NCBI RefSeq assembly: GCF_009711165.2
Contig: NZ_WMID02000030.1
Span: 1-64,000, forward strand
DNA length: 64,000 nucleotides
Origin: Flavobacterium sp. MC2016-06
Lineage (GTDB): Bacteria > Bacteroidota > Bacteroidia > Flavobacteriales > Flavobacteriaceae
Direction: 5' to 3'
Below are positions 10,201 through 18,383 of the stretch, one piece after another; the first letter of the stretch is position 1, and every line of letters begins with the position of its first letter. Both the position numbers and the translations under genes were made by a program. Below the pieces are notes generated by a model, which saw nothing but the letters and a program-made list of their open reading frames with translations, ran no database searches and was not told where the DNA came from.

Positions 10201-10363
10201 AGGTGCTCAAGCTAGGAAAGTAATGGGATTGACAGTTTTTAGCGGTATGCTGGTCGCGACTATTTTGGGAGTTTGTTTGATTCCTGTTCTGTTTGTATTT
10301 ATTGAAAGTTTTGGCAAAAAACATTCAAAGGAAAATGAGGAAACTAAAAAGGAAGAACCATGA
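7217..10363 (+). CDS. RND multidrug efflux permease (AcrB/MexB, HAE1 family)
   Basis: A 1048-residue pump, full length for AcrB-type permeases. It opens with FFVRRPIVAIVLSIFIVLIGG, the canonical first helix, and keeps the proton-relay acidic pair in GIVVDDAIVVVE (TM4) and the lysine in GLAAKNAILIVEFAKEE (TM10). Two large periplasmic loops separate the two six-helix halves. It exports hydrophobic or amphiphilic compounds using the proton gradient. It starts three bases after the adaptor stop and overlaps the next gene by four bases, so the three are co-translated. Sequence alone does not give the substrate. Confidence 0.95.
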   Translation: MDNFFVRRPIVAIVLSIFIVLIGGLSILSTPIAQYPEIAPPLVQVSTSYRGANALNVEQAVATPIEQKVNGVENMLYMQSTNTGDGSMTLSITFDMGTDLDNATMLTQNRVAEATNKLPSDVKTNGVTTKKSLSMPMLILSLYSPNNTFDNNFLTNYANINLVDALARIKGVGEVTLYGGSNYAMRIWVKPDIMAKYNLTVPDIIKSIQDQNAIAPGGKFGAPPATDNNEFTYNVTLKDRLVNPEDFENIILKSNISNQQVRLKDVGTVTLGTESYASIAKLNGSPAGTIGIKQMPGSNALEVAANVKQTIEKLSKRFPQDLKYKVSLDTTLAISEGINEIIHTLVEAIILVIIVVFIFLQNWRATLIPLLTVPVSLIGVFMLFPLLGFSVNVLSLLGLVLAIGIVVDDAIVVVEAVMHHIEQGMSPKEATNQAMREVSGPVIAIAVVLTAVFIPVALTPGITGRLYQQFAITIAISVIFSALSALTLSPALCSLLLKPNQEAKGLLGRFFKAFNTRFGTFTNRYTGFSHLLIKKTARSFIFIGILIGAVILLGGKIPGGFVPEEDQGYMFVNIELPGASSLERTSKVIQKVDAILSKNQGVEYRTSVAGFSLIKNSIATNNGFFFVALKEWKEREQDVFQILKEVNGKVIFGIPEATVFAFGPPPITGIGNAAGFSMMLQDREGNTPQYLFENAQNFMKEAKKRPEIGTIRTTFNPNVPQIRLDIDREKVTELNLSLSDVNLAIGASLGGQYINEFNKFGRQYIVLLQADPSYTVNPEDINKIFVRSRDNKMIPISSIATIKKESGPEFTTRFNLYRAAEIGGTPAPGFTSAQAMTALQETADKILPGGMGYEWANMSYQEKQAEGKGNTVFIMALLFVFLILAAQYESWKLPFSVLLGTPFAVFGAFLGLYLCRLFSPDYVNNVFAQIGLVMLIGLAAKNAILIVEFAKEEYEKGMPVVDAALYAAKLRFRPILMTAFAFILGVTPLLTASGAGAQARKVMGLTVFSGMLVATILGVCLIPVLFVFIESFGKKHSKENEETKKEEP

Positions 10364-11724
10364 AAAATCTAAAATCAGTACTCGTACTACTTATAATAGC
10401 TGTTTTTCCTTATAGCTGTATGGTTGGGCCTAAATATGCAAAACCAGAACAGCCCAAAGCCGACAGTTTTTTATACGGAGACAAAACTACAGACACAACT
10501 GCTAATGTAACCACTATAAAATGGTCTACTATTTTTAATGATCCGGTTTTAATTGGTTTGATTCAGAAAGGAATTGAGAACAATTTCGATTTAAAAATTG
10601 CTGTAGCTCGTTTAGAACAAGTAAGAGCAAATTTAGGCATTGCCAAAGCCGATTTGTATCCCGCTTTTCAATATTCGGGTCAGGTAAATACTGCCGAAAC
10701 TATTTTACAGCCCAGTTCTTTAGTCGCCAATATGTCTTGGGAATTGGATTTTTGGGGAAAATACCGCCATCAAACGAAAGCTTTGCAAAATGAACTTTTG
10801 GCTTCTGATGAAGCACGAAAAGTAGTGCTTTCTAATGTTGTAAGTATAATTGCCATTTCCTATTTTGAATTACGTGATTATGACAATCAGCTGGAAATAA
10901 CACAACATACTTTAGAAACCAGACAAAAAGCATATGATATTATTAATGAACGTTTCAAAAGTGGATATGTTGCAGAATTGGATAAAGTACAGATCGAACA
11001 GCAGGTTGCCATTGCCGAATCTAATATTCCATTAATAAAAAGACAGATTACGGCTTTAGAAAATTCGATTTCTGTTTTAATTGGACAGATTCCGGCTCCG
11101 ATAGAAAGAGGCAAAACCAATAGCGAATTATTAGTCACTTCAACATTTCCAACTTCGGTTCCTTCAGCTTTGCTGGAAAATCGTCCAGATGTAAAACGAA
11201 CTGAACTTTTGTATCGAGCTTCAAACGAAAGAATTGGGGTTGCGCAAGCCATGCGATATCCTTCGTTTAATATTGCGGCTCTTGCTGGTTTTACGAGCGC
11301 GATGGTGGGAGATTTATTTAATGATTCTTCTTATTTTCAAAATGCTGGTGCAAGTGTTGCGGGTCCCATCTTTAACTTCGGAAAGAATAAACGCCGTGTC
11401 GAAGTAAACCGCCAAATTGCTGAAGAAAACAAACTAACTTTTCAGAAGACTTATTTAACGGCAATTTCGGAAGTGGAAAATGCACTGCAAAATGTTGCTA
11501 TGTATAAAGAAGAATGGACGGCTCGAGAAAGACAAGTAAAAGCGGCTCAGAAAAACTACGATTTATCTAATGCCAGATATTACAACGGATATGTTTCTTA
11601 TCTTGAAGTTTTAGATGCACAGCGTTCCCTTTTTGAAGCACAATTGAGTCTTTCGCAATTAACCCAAAAACAATTAAGCTCGATGGTTTTATTATATAAA
11701 GCACTCGGCGGAGGGTGGAATTGA
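10360..11724 (+). CDS. Outer-membrane efflux channel lipoprotein (TolC/OprM, NodT family)
   Basis: A 454-residue OprM-like channel. The N-terminus is a lipoprotein signal ending FPYSC, followed by MVGPKYAKPEQP, the typical NodT start. The two internally repeated alpha-barrel segments are visible, each with long helices (NFDLKIAVARLEQVRANLGI and the second half around NERIGVAQAMRYPSFNI). It forms the exit duct of the pump encoded just upstream, with which it overlaps by an ATGA junction. A hairpin at 11821-11845 follows and probably ends the transcript. Confidence 0.95.
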   Translation: MKNLKSVLVLLIIAVFPYSCMVGPKYAKPEQPKADSFLYGDKTTDTTANVTTIKWSTIFNDPVLIGLIQKGIENNFDLKIAVARLEQVRANLGIAKADLYPAFQYSGQVNTAETILQPSSLVANMSWELDFWGKYRHQTKALQNELLASDEARKVVLSNVVSIIAISYFELRDYDNQLEITQHTLETRQKAYDIINERFKSGYVAELDKVQIEQQVAIAESNIPLIKRQITALENSISVLIGQIPAPIERGKTNSELLVTSTFPTSVPSALLENRPDVKRTELLYRASNERIGVAQAMRYPSFNIAALAGFTSAMVGDLFNDSSYFQNAGASVAGPIFNFGKNKRRVEVNRQIAEENKLTFQKTYLTAISEVENALQNVAMYKEEWTARERQVKAAQKNYDLSNARYYNGYVSYLEVLDAQRSLFEAQLSLSQLTQKQLSSMVLLYKALGGGWN

Positions 11725-11790
11725 TTTTAGATTATGAGAATTAAAAGAGTCAATGATATCAGAGCTTTACAACATTCAGTCTTAAATAAC

Positions 11791-11803
11791 GCAACAGAGT
11801 TGC
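11791..11803. promoter_or_regulatory. Third GCAAC-N3-GTTGC palindrome, downstream of the efflux operon
   Basis: GCAAC-AGA-GTTGC is a perfect 13-base palindrome with the core of the operators at 5967 and 18783. It lies in the convergent space between the efflux operon and the bacilliredoxin gene, where no promoter is expected. It could be a chance match, a decoy, or a site for an unseen RNA. Confidence 0.3.
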
Positions 11804-11820
11804 TATTTGCAAAAATCAAA

Positions 11821-11848
11821 AAAGCACTATAAAATATAGTGCTTTTTA
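11821..11848. terminator. Bidirectional hairpin terminator
   Basis: AAAGCACTAT and ATAGTGCTTT form a 10-bp stem with a five-base loop; runs of A before and T after suit both strands. It lies between the convergent efflux operon and bacilliredoxin gene. Confidence 0.8.
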
Positions 11849-11892
11849 TAAAATTTTAATGACTTAAAATCTAAGTAACTTTAGTCTTTTAA

Positions 11893-12303
11893 TTAGCAGA
11901 ACTCATTAAAAGCATCTTGCAAGTTCTCAGCAATTAATTCAGCTGGACGACCTTCAATATGGTGACGCTCTAACATGTGAACTAATTCTCCGTTTTTGAA
12001 CAAAGCCATACTTGGCGATGATGGAGGAAAAGGAAACATATGTTGTCTTGCAGCATCAACTGCTTCTTTGTCAACACCAGCAAAAACTGTAATTAAGTGA
12101 TCTGGTTTTTTAGCTCCTTCTAAACTCATTTTTGCTCCCGGACGTGCATTTCTTGCAGCACAACCACAAACAGAGTTTACAACAACCAAAGTGGTACCTT
12201 CAGCTTTGATAGCATTATCTACAGCGTCAGCACTATGTAAATCTTGAAAACCTGCAGCTGTAAGTTCAGCCTGCATTGGTTTTACCATTTCTTCTGGATA
12301 CAT
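11893..12303 (-). CDS. BrxA/BrxB family bacilliredoxin
   Basis: A 136-residue thioredoxin-fold protein of the YphP/YqiW family. The active site is the family-specific CGC (Cys46-Gly-Cys48, in NSVCGCAARNARPG) rather than CxxC. It starts MYPEEMV, as usual for the family, and ends with a conserved ERHHIEGR segment and a C-terminal Cys. In Firmicutes these proteins remove bacillithiol from mixed disulfides; whether this organism makes bacillithiol cannot be told here. It stands alone, convergent with the efflux operon. Identification is firm; the thiol partner is inferred. Confidence 0.92.
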   Translation of the reverse strand: MYPEEMVKPMQAELTAAGFQDLHSADAVDNAIKAEGTTLVVVNSVCGCAARNARPGAKMSLEGAKKPDHLITVFAGVDKEAVDAARQHMFPFPPSSPSMALFKNGELVHMLERHHIEGRPAELIAENLQDAFNEFC

Positions 12304-12448
12304 ATTCTTGTCTTTTTAAATTTAACTTTTGAATTGCAAAGTTACAAAGTTTACTCGCAACTACTTAATTTGTGGTATAAAGTTTTGTTATAGTTCGATT
12401 GTTAATTTTTAATCGAAATCATTTCTTACCAATTACAGCTAAATTTTA

Positions 12449-12883
12449 TTAATATATAACCTCTTCCATTTTTTCTTTTTTATGCGAAAACTGATAATTA
12501 TACTGTTTTAAATGACTATTTCTGGTTCTTTTTTGTCGAGTTGTTAAGACTGTTAATTTGTTTTCTTCAGAAATTTCAATCGTTGAAAGATAACTGGTCA
12601 AATACTTTTTAAGAATCTGTATGTTAGAAACTTCAATAGAATAAATTATTTTTTTTCCTTCGTTTTTTATATTAACAAGATTTGCTTTTTTTAATTCTAA
12701 TAAATGTTTGGATATTGTGGATTGTGCCAATGGAATTAAGTTGACAATATCTCCGCAAGTTCTGTTGTTTCGCTTCCATAAAAGTGTCATAATCTGAATT
12801 CGGACTGGATGTCCAAGTGCCTTACAAATTTTTCCTAATGCTTGCGTTTCTATATCAAATTGCTGTTGCTTCGTGATCCCCAT
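12449..12883 (-). CDS. ArsR-type winged-helix transcriptional regulator
   Basis: A 144-residue DNA-binding protein. The first 95 residues form an ArsR-like winged helix: LGHPVRIQIMTLLWKRN, a recognition helix around LAQSTISKHLLELKKANLV and the wing NEGKKIIYSIE. The last 45 residues are basic and without recognisable fold. I see no conserved CxC metal site of ArsR/SmtB sensors, so the inducer is unknown. The gene is single; neither neighbour is on an obvious shared transcript. Its targets cannot be inferred. Confidence 0.8.
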   Translation of the reverse strand: MGITKQQQFDIETQALGKICKALGHPVRIQIMTLLWKRNNRTCGDIVNLIPLAQSTISKHLLELKKANLVNIKNEGKKIIYSIEVSNIQILKKYLTSYLSTIEISEENKLTVLTTRQKRTRNSHLKQYNYQFSHKKEKMEEVIY

Positions 12884-13266
12884 TTAATCTGCCCTTTCAT
12901 TATCGTTAATAATCGATTGTATTATAACCTCATTGTCTTAGCAAAAATTTAATCACTCTTTTCCTTATTCATTTTAGAATATAGAATTTAAAGTTATTGC
13001 TTAGTTATCAATTCAGTTTTTAAAGCAGCAAATCTAAATATTCTCAGATCTTTTGATCATCTCAAAAAGCTATTAAAACAGTAGAATAAGTCATTTTTAC
13101 GACACAAATCATGTGTTGATAAGATCAATACTTTTAAGGTGTCAACTATTTTTAGCGATAAAAGATATTTGTAATTAATCGAATAAACAAAGTCTAAAGG
13201 TTGAAAGGAAAGATAAGTGCCTTAAGCAGATCAAAAACGAATTTACATATATCTTTTCGAAACAGT
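12884..13266. other. Gene-free AT-rich stretch
   Basis: About 380 bases between the ArsR regulator start and the lycopene cyclase stop. No open frame with codon character, no strong hairpin with a T-tract and no clear TAnnTTTG element were seen. It presumably holds the promoter of the ArsR gene. Confidence 0.5.
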
Positions 13267-14436
13267 TTATTTAAACAAAACTCTAAACAATGCTTTTATA
13301 AACGGAAGTTTTGGACACTTCATAATAACTTTAAAATCTTCAAACAAAGTTGTTTCTTCGTCCAAAAAACTAAAAATCAATCTTGGATTTCCTTTTTTGA
13401 ATAAGGCAGAAAAAATTGAACTTCCTAATTCATTATGACGATAAAGAATATTTAAAAGCAATAAATCATAAAACCAAAATCTAGATTTTTTATAAAAATC
13501 CTTCATTTCAAAATCTTCATTCTGAATAAACTTTACTAAAGCTGTTGATCTTTTATCCGCATTTTTAAAAGTATAACCCGTACTCGCCTTTGTCCATCCG
13601 CCGGCTGTACCGATGTTCAGAACTCTTTTAGTATTTCTTTTCCAAAATGGAAAACAAGTCATCGGGATACTTCCCTGCTCTTTTTCTAATATTTGGTATT
13701 TCGCTGTACCTAAATTCTCTAAGTACTTTTGAATCTCATTTTCATACTCTTCTATCGGAAGTAACTTCTCCGAAAACAGCGTGTATTCAACCAAAGCTTC
13801 GGTTTTGGAAGTTGGCAAAACATACATAAAACGTGTGTTGTTTTTTTGCTCTACCGAAAAATCCATAAAAGTTGCTTGATCCGGATTGAAGATTTCGGAT
13901 TCACTTTTTACAAACCAGCCCACAAAATGCTGTTGCAAAGCGGGATATTTCGTTTGACTTTCGGCGAAAGCTTTTGTATAAATACTATTGAATAAATAAT
14001 CGCAAGTATATCTGTTGTTTTCTTCTGCCCCAACAAAAACATGCGTCTCGAGTTCGTTAATGTCGGTTACTTTTTCGTTTAAGAAAGTAATATTCGAATG
14101 TTTCAAAAGTTCTTCAAAAACAAAACTATAAAAATCCAATCCGCGAATTTGATTGTATTGGTAAGGCTTTAACGTTAAATCACGTTTAAAATTTTCATCA
14201 GCAAATAAAGCCGAATCCCATTTTTTAGAAATTACAGAATCCCAAATTGTTTGATTTTTAGACCAAAAACACCAAGTTCTATCGTTAGTTTGTTTTGAGT
14301 TTTGATCTAACAATAAAATCGATTTATCATTGAATTTTCCCGACAAAACCATTTTATAAACGGTCATCAAAGCAGACAAACCCGTTCCTGTAAAGATGTA
14401 ATCGAAATGTTTGATTTGTGAGGATTGCATTTTCAA
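13267..14436 (-). CDS. crtY: Lycopene cyclase family protein (CrtY type)
   Basis: A 389-residue flavoprotein-like cyclase. The N-terminus has the dinucleotide-binding strand FDYIFTGTGLSALM, followed by the lycopene-cyclase signature NDRTWCFW and, further on, FMDF, FMYVLPTS, EYTLFSE and NIGTAGGWTKASTGYTF. Lycopene beta-cyclase closes the rings of lycopene to give beta-carotene, the route to the zeaxanthin-type pigments of yellow flavobacteria. No other carotenoid gene is present. It begins 12 bases after a thioredoxin-like gene on the same strand, so it probably shares a transcript with it and perhaps with the TonB receptor further upstream. Confidence 0.88.
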   Translation of the reverse strand: MKMQSSQIKHFDYIFTGTGLSALMTVYKMVLSGKFNDKSILLLDQNSKQTNDRTWCFWSKNQTIWDSVISKKWDSALFADENFKRDLTLKPYQYNQIRGLDFYSFVFEELLKHSNITFLNEKVTDINELETHVFVGAEENNRYTCDYLFNSIYTKAFAESQTKYPALQQHFVGWFVKSESEIFNPDQATFMDFSVEQKNNTRFMYVLPTSKTEALVEYTLFSEKLLPIEEYENEIQKYLENLGTAKYQILEKEQGSIPMTCFPFWKRNTKRVLNIGTAGGWTKASTGYTFKNADKRSTALVKFIQNEDFEMKDFYKKSRFWFYDLLLLNILYRHNELGSSIFSALFKKGNPRLIFSFLDEETTLFEDFKVIMKCPKLPFIKALFRVLFK

Positions 14437-14448
14437 AAATAAGGAATT

Positions 14449-14913
14449 TTATTCTTTCAATTTTTCTAAAATCAGTTTAAAATCCTTTGGACTTAAACAA
14501 CTATTATACTGCAGTATAATTTCGTTTTTAGAATTTAAAACACATAAAACAGGATAAACAATTTGATTATCAATCGTTCCTAATTGAACGGCCAGCTCAT
14601 TTACACCAACGTTATTTCCAGATGGCTGGTATTTAAAAACCTGATTGTTAAACGCAATGTCTCGTTTTTCTTCTGCATTCAAATCAATGAAATAGAAATC
14701 TGAATTTAACTTCTCCGTAATTTCTTGATTTTTGAAAGTCGTGCTTTTCATTCTTTGGCAAAACTGGCACCAATCGGCATGAATAAAAACAATGATATTT
14801 CTTTTTTGAATGTGCTGCAAACTATCTACAACCTCAAACGGAATACTTTTGAGCTGGCAAAATCCCGTTGAAGTAATTGCTAAGAGAAAAAATATAAACA
14901 CTGCTTTTTTCAT
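14449..14913 (-). CDS. Secreted thioredoxin-family protein
   Basis: The start at ATG 14913 gives a clean signal peptide (KKAVFIFFLLAITSTGFCQ); an upstream in-frame ATG at 14973 would bury it. The mature protein has a thioredoxin fold with the active site ADWCQFC (Cys49, Cys52), similar to the DsbD-gamma or thiol:disulfide interchange domains that work in the periplasm. NNQVFKYQPSGNNVGVNELA and a conserved cis-Pro region (VYPVL) follow. It is 12 bases from the lycopene cyclase gene and about 120 bases downstream of the TonB receptor, all on the minus strand. Its client is unknown. Confidence 0.82.
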   Translation of the reverse strand: MKKAVFIFFLLAITSTGFCQLKSIPFEVVDSLQHIQKRNIIVFIHADWCQFCQRMKSTTFKNQEITEKLNSDFYFIDLNAEEKRDIAFNNQVFKYQPSGNNVGVNELAVQLGTIDNQIVYPVLCVLNSKNEIILQYNSCLSPKDFKLILEKLKE

Positions 14914-14964
14914 TTGTTTAAAAGTTGGCTGTTTTAAGTTGGTATCGCAATGCATAATTTTAAA

Positions 14965-15030
14965 GTTTGCCACGAATTACACAAATTACCACGAATTGAT
15001 TTGTGAAAATTCGTGTAATTCGTGGCAAAC
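14965..15030. repeat. 18-bp perfect inverted repeat between TonB receptor and thioredoxin genes
   Basis: GTTTGCCACGAATTACAC (14965-14982) is exactly repeated in inverse at 15013-15030, with a 30-base loop that holds another partial copy (ACCACGAATT). It starts immediately after the TonB receptor stop. There is no T-tract of terminator type, so it looks like a dispersed hairpin repeat that may attenuate the transcript or protect its 3' end. Confidence 0.75.
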
Positions 15031-15032
15031 TC

Positions 15033-17282
15033 TTATTTCAAATTATATCTCAATCCCAAAAACCCACGAATAGTTTGGTTCTGTCCATAAACATACGTCG
15101 TATCAAAAGTCAATCCGTATGGGTTGTTTGATGTTACCAAAACTTTTCCAGCCGAATCGTATTGCACATTTTTATCAAAAGGATCATTTGTTCTCGAAAT
15201 CAAAAACGGATTGTTTTGCTTTGGCGTAAAGTTCAGCAGATTTTTTACACCGCCGTAAAGTTCAAAACCTTTCCAACCCAAATATGTAAACTGAATATTT
15301 TGAATACTGTACCAAGGCGATTTCGGACTTCTCGGATCGGTTTCGCTCAACAAAGGTAATTTCATCGGACTGTAAACATTTCCTGTATAATCTAACAATA
15401 ACTTTAAAGGTTCTATTTTGTATGAAATGCTCCAAGTTGCGGTAAATTTTTCCGTAAGAAAAGGAGTTTCAGAAATTCCATTTTCAACATTTTTATTGTC
15501 TAAAACGGTCGCACCAACTATAAACTTTAAACCCGATGGAAGGTTAAGATCAACATTCGTGCTGATTCCCTGACTCAAAGCATAACCGTTGATGTTGTCG
15601 TAAATGATTTTGTTGGGATCGGTTTCGTAATCTGAAATTATTTTATTGCTGAATCGCGTATAAAAAACCGTTGTTTCAATTCCCATAAAAGTTCCGTTCC
15701 CAAAATTGATCTTCTGGATATAATTTAGATTTACATTAAAGGATTGTTCTGGTTTTAAATCACTTTTTATCACAACATCTCTAGAACCTGTAAGCGCTGC
15801 GTGATCTTCGGTAAACAAATTCACAACTCTAAAACCCGTTCCTGCATTTAATCTAAAAATCGTGTTTTCGTTCGCTTTTAAACGATATGCCACTCTGGGC
15901 GTAAAAATCGAACCGTGAATCGAGTTGTAATCGTATCGCATTCCTAACAAAACCTGACTTTTCGGCGAAAACCTAATTTCATCCTGAACAAAAATTCCAG
16001 GTAACCAAGTGCTTTCGGCTTCTTTTGTTGCCGTTGTATTATCGTCGTAATACGAATATCGATTGGCAATTCCAGCGAGTAAATCGTTTCTTCCAATCTT
16101 TTTATCCCAAGTCAATTGCAGAAAACCAATTTTCTGATTGGCAATATAAGATGTTGTTCCGTAACGACTGTCCTGATAATGAACATTTCCAGAGAAGGAA
16201 AGAATCACCTTTTCTTCAAAAGGCAACTGATAACTCCCGATTAATTCGCCTCTTTTGGTATAAATGCTTTCGCCGTAAATTTCGTCGCCTCCGCGAAATT
16301 TCTTTTCCCAGCGTACATCTCCGCCCCAGCGATCTTCATACATGCCACGCGCTGCTATCGTAAATAGGCGATTATTATTCCGCTGAAAACTCCATTTGTT
16401 AAAAATCGAAACTCTTTTAGACAACGTAACATCGGTAAAACCATCGTGATCTTTGTCGATAATCTGATTGTAATCGAAATAATTTACACCCAAAAGTGTC
16501 GTTGCTTTTTTAGACGGATTGAATTTCATTCCCAAATCTACATTGGTTTCTAAATAAGAAGTTGTAAAAACATCGGCAGAAAACATTGGCGCATTGAGCG
16601 GATTTTTAGTAATAATGTTAATCAAACCACCAACTGCTTCACTTCCGTACAAAGACGAAGCTGGACCTTTTACAATTTCAATTCGCTCAACCAAAGAATT
16701 CGGAATTCCAGATAAACCATAAACCGTAGAAAGACTGCTCACAATTGGCATTCCATCAATTAAAACTAAAGTATAAGGGCCTTCAAGACCGTTGATATGA
16801 ATATCACCCGTATTACAAACCCCGCAATTGAGCTGAGGTCGAACGCCATTTATGTTTTGAAGCGCATCGTAAATACTTGCCGTTGGATTCTTTTTGAAGA
16901 AAACAGGCGAGTAAACCTCAACCGGAACAGCGCTTTCTAATCGCTTGACGGCTTTTAGAGTTCCAGAAACTACAACTTCATTAAGTTCATTTTCATTGTC
17001 TTTTAATTCAAAATCAAGGTTTAAGTTTTCATTTTCTACAATAGAAATTTTTTGACTTATTGTTTTGAATCCTGTCGAAATCACTTGAATTTTATAATCT
17101 CCGCCCGGTATATTTTCTAGTTTGTAATTGCCTAAACTGTCAGCCTCTGTTTTAAATTCTGAATTTAACAATGCTATTTTGATCCGCTGTGCATCATTGT
17201 CTCTATTTACTTTTCCAGAAATAGTTTGTGAATACGACGCTTTAACCGAAAAGAAAAGCATTATTAAAAATAAATATTTCAT
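15033..17282 (-). CDS. TonB-dependent receptor, probably metal-regulated
   Basis: A 749-residue outer-membrane receptor. Signal peptide LFLIMLFFSVKASYSQ, then a carboxypeptidase-regulatory-like beta-sandwich (to about residue 100), a plug with VEVYSPVFFKKNPTASI and CGVCNTGDIHINGLEGPYT, ERIEIVKGPASSLYGSEAVG, and a 22-strand barrel ending GFLGLRYNLK. The CGVC pair in the plug is unusual and might touch a metal or copper complex. Its promoter carries an 18-base palindrome of the mntH type, which overlaps the -7 element, so metal-dependent repression by the DtxR-type regulator at 21265 is likely. The true ligand is unknown; manganese or iron chelates are the leading guesses. Confidence 0.88.
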   Translation of the reverse strand: MKYLFLIMLFFSVKASYSQTISGKVNRDNDAQRIKIALLNSEFKTEADSLGNYKLENIPGGDYKIQVISTGFKTISQKISIVENENLNLDFELKDNENELNEVVVSGTLKAVKRLESAVPVEVYSPVFFKKNPTASIYDALQNINGVRPQLNCGVCNTGDIHINGLEGPYTLVLIDGMPIVSSLSTVYGLSGIPNSLVERIEIVKGPASSLYGSEAVGGLINIITKNPLNAPMFSADVFTTSYLETNVDLGMKFNPSKKATTLLGVNYFDYNQIIDKDHDGFTDVTLSKRVSIFNKWSFQRNNNRLFTIAARGMYEDRWGGDVRWEKKFRGGDEIYGESIYTKRGELIGSYQLPFEEKVILSFSGNVHYQDSRYGTTSYIANQKIGFLQLTWDKKIGRNDLLAGIANRYSYYDDNTTATKEAESTWLPGIFVQDEIRFSPKSQVLLGMRYDYNSIHGSIFTPRVAYRLKANENTIFRLNAGTGFRVVNLFTEDHAALTGSRDVVIKSDLKPEQSFNVNLNYIQKINFGNGTFMGIETTVFYTRFSNKIISDYETDPNKIIYDNINGYALSQGISTNVDLNLPSGLKFIVGATVLDNKNVENGISETPFLTEKFTATWSISYKIEPLKLLLDYTGNVYSPMKLPLLSETDPRSPKSPWYSIQNIQFTYLGWKGFELYGGVKNLLNFTPKQNNPFLISRTNDPFDKNVQYDSAGKVLVTSNNPYGLTFDTTYVYGQNQTIRGFLGLRYNLK

Positions 17283-17297
17283 TTTGTCTTAATTAAA

Positions 17298-17333
17298 TTT
17301 TAGACAAATCTAAAAATTAAATTTGATAAACAA
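17298..17333 (-). promoter_or_regulatory. TonB receptor promoter with DtxR/MntR-type operator
   Basis: On the minus strand a -7 element TAGATTTG (plus-strand 17305-17312) has a TTG 18 bases upstream (17331-17333). The palindrome TTTTAGAC-AA-ATCTAAAA (17298-17315) sits right on the -7 element. It matches the mntH site at 19213-19230 at all arm positions but one. A bound repressor here would block initiation. Confidence 0.65.
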
Positions 17334-17394
17334 TGTTTCTTAGGCTAAAAACTTTAAAATGAATCGTTTTAAAAACAATTAGCAACGAAAATTC

Positions 17395-17458
17395 ACCATA
17401 TAAGTTATATAAGTAAATTTAAGTTTTGTTTTAAATGACCTTATATAACTTATATGGT
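17395..17458. repeat. 19-bp perfect inverted repeat, possible terminator
   Basis: ACCATATAAGTTATATAAG (17395-17413) is repeated exactly in inverse at 17440-17458, with a 26-base AT-rich loop. It follows the stop codon of the flavoprotein gene on the minus strand and may end that transcript, although the T-tract is weak. Confidence 0.65.
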
Positions 17459-17466
17459 TTAAAAAA

Positions 17467-18378
17467 TTAAACGAAAGTTTCGTCGATAAGTTCTTTATTT
17501 AATGGTGCTCCAGCCAAAGATCCAGTGGAAACTGCCATTGCAACAGAGCGCATTTGAGTTGTACTGTCGCCGCTGGCATAAATTCCAGGAATGTTTGTAC
17601 GTTGCATCATATCTATTTTTATCAAACCTTGTTCCGTCAACTCACAGCCTAAAAATTCTGGCAACAGACAATACTGTACAAAAGGCAATCTTGAGTAAAT
17701 GGCTTTTATCTCAATTTTTGATTTGTTTTTGAAGACAATCTCTTGAATATTTCCATTTTCATGAAGGAACGAATCGATTTCGTCTTCAATGATTTCTATT
17801 TGGTGTTTTTGAAGCAGTTCTTTCTGTTCCGAATTTAATGTTGCTTTTCCATTAGTAATCAATCGAAGGTCTTTTGTCCAGTTTGAAATCATCTTTACAT
17901 ATTCAAAACCAATTTCGCCATTGGCAAGAACCGCCGTTTTTTCTCCTTTTACTTCGTAACCGTGACAATACGGACAATGCAAAACAGAAATTCCCCAACA
18001 AGCTGCGAAACCATGAATGTCTGGTATTAAATCTTTAATTCCTGCTGCGAAGAGTATTTTCTTAGTCTTAAAGATTTTTCCAGATTCTGTTTTAACTTCA
18101 AAACCGTTTGCTGTTTTAACAGCAACAATTGCGAGTCCGTTATAAAATTGAACGGTATCGTAAAAGCTTACTTGGGTTTTGGCTTTCGCCGAAATAACAG
18201 CAGGTTTTTCACCGTCGTGTGTAATAAAATTATGCGAATGCGGCGTTTGTCTGTTGCAAGGTAAACCGCTGTCTATAATTAAAACTTGTCGCAAAGAACG
18301 ACCTAGACTCATCGCTGCCGAAAGTCCGCTGTAACTTCCTCCCACAATTATAACTTCAAAATGATTTTGCTTTGTCAT
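17467..18378 (-). CDS. Thioredoxin reductase-like NAD(P)/FAD oxidoreductase
   Basis: A 303-residue flavoprotein with FAD-binding VIIVGGSYSGLSAAMSLG at the N-terminus, a redox pair in LHCPYCHGYEVKG (Cys135, Cys138) in the place of the TrxR CATC, a second nucleotide-binding strand in KTAVLANGE, and the C-terminal FAD motif GIYASGDSTTQMR. It is a low-molecular-weight TrxR or TrxR-like disulfide reductase. It starts five bases after the MerC-like gene and so belongs to the operon controlled by the two GCAAC-N3-GTTGC operators. Its small-molecule or protein substrate is not evident; a role in metal detoxification is inferred from the operon. Confidence 0.85.
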   Translation of the reverse strand: MTKQNHFEVIIVGGSYSGLSAAMSLGRSLRQVLIIDSGLPCNRQTPHSHNFITHDGEKPAVISAKAKTQVSFYDTVQFYNGLAIVAVKTANGFEVKTESGKIFKTKKILFAAGIKDLIPDIHGFAACWGISVLHCPYCHGYEVKGEKTAVLANGEIGFEYVKMISNWTKDLRLITNGKATLNSEQKELLQKHQIEIIEDEIDSFLHENGNIQEIVFKNKSKIEIKAIYSRLPFVQYCLLPEFLGCELTEQGLIKIDMMQRTNIPGIYASGDSTTQMRSVAMAVSTGSLAGAPLNKELIDETFV

Positions 18379-18383
18379 ACTCT

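Noticed and set aside
8173..10324. Several antisense frames inside the RND pump gene
   Set aside because: They are shadows of the well-supported pump coding frame on the opposite strand.
13201..13404. 67-residue plus-strand frame overlapping crtY
   Set aside because: It overlaps the end of crtY and has no start signal or recognisable sequence.
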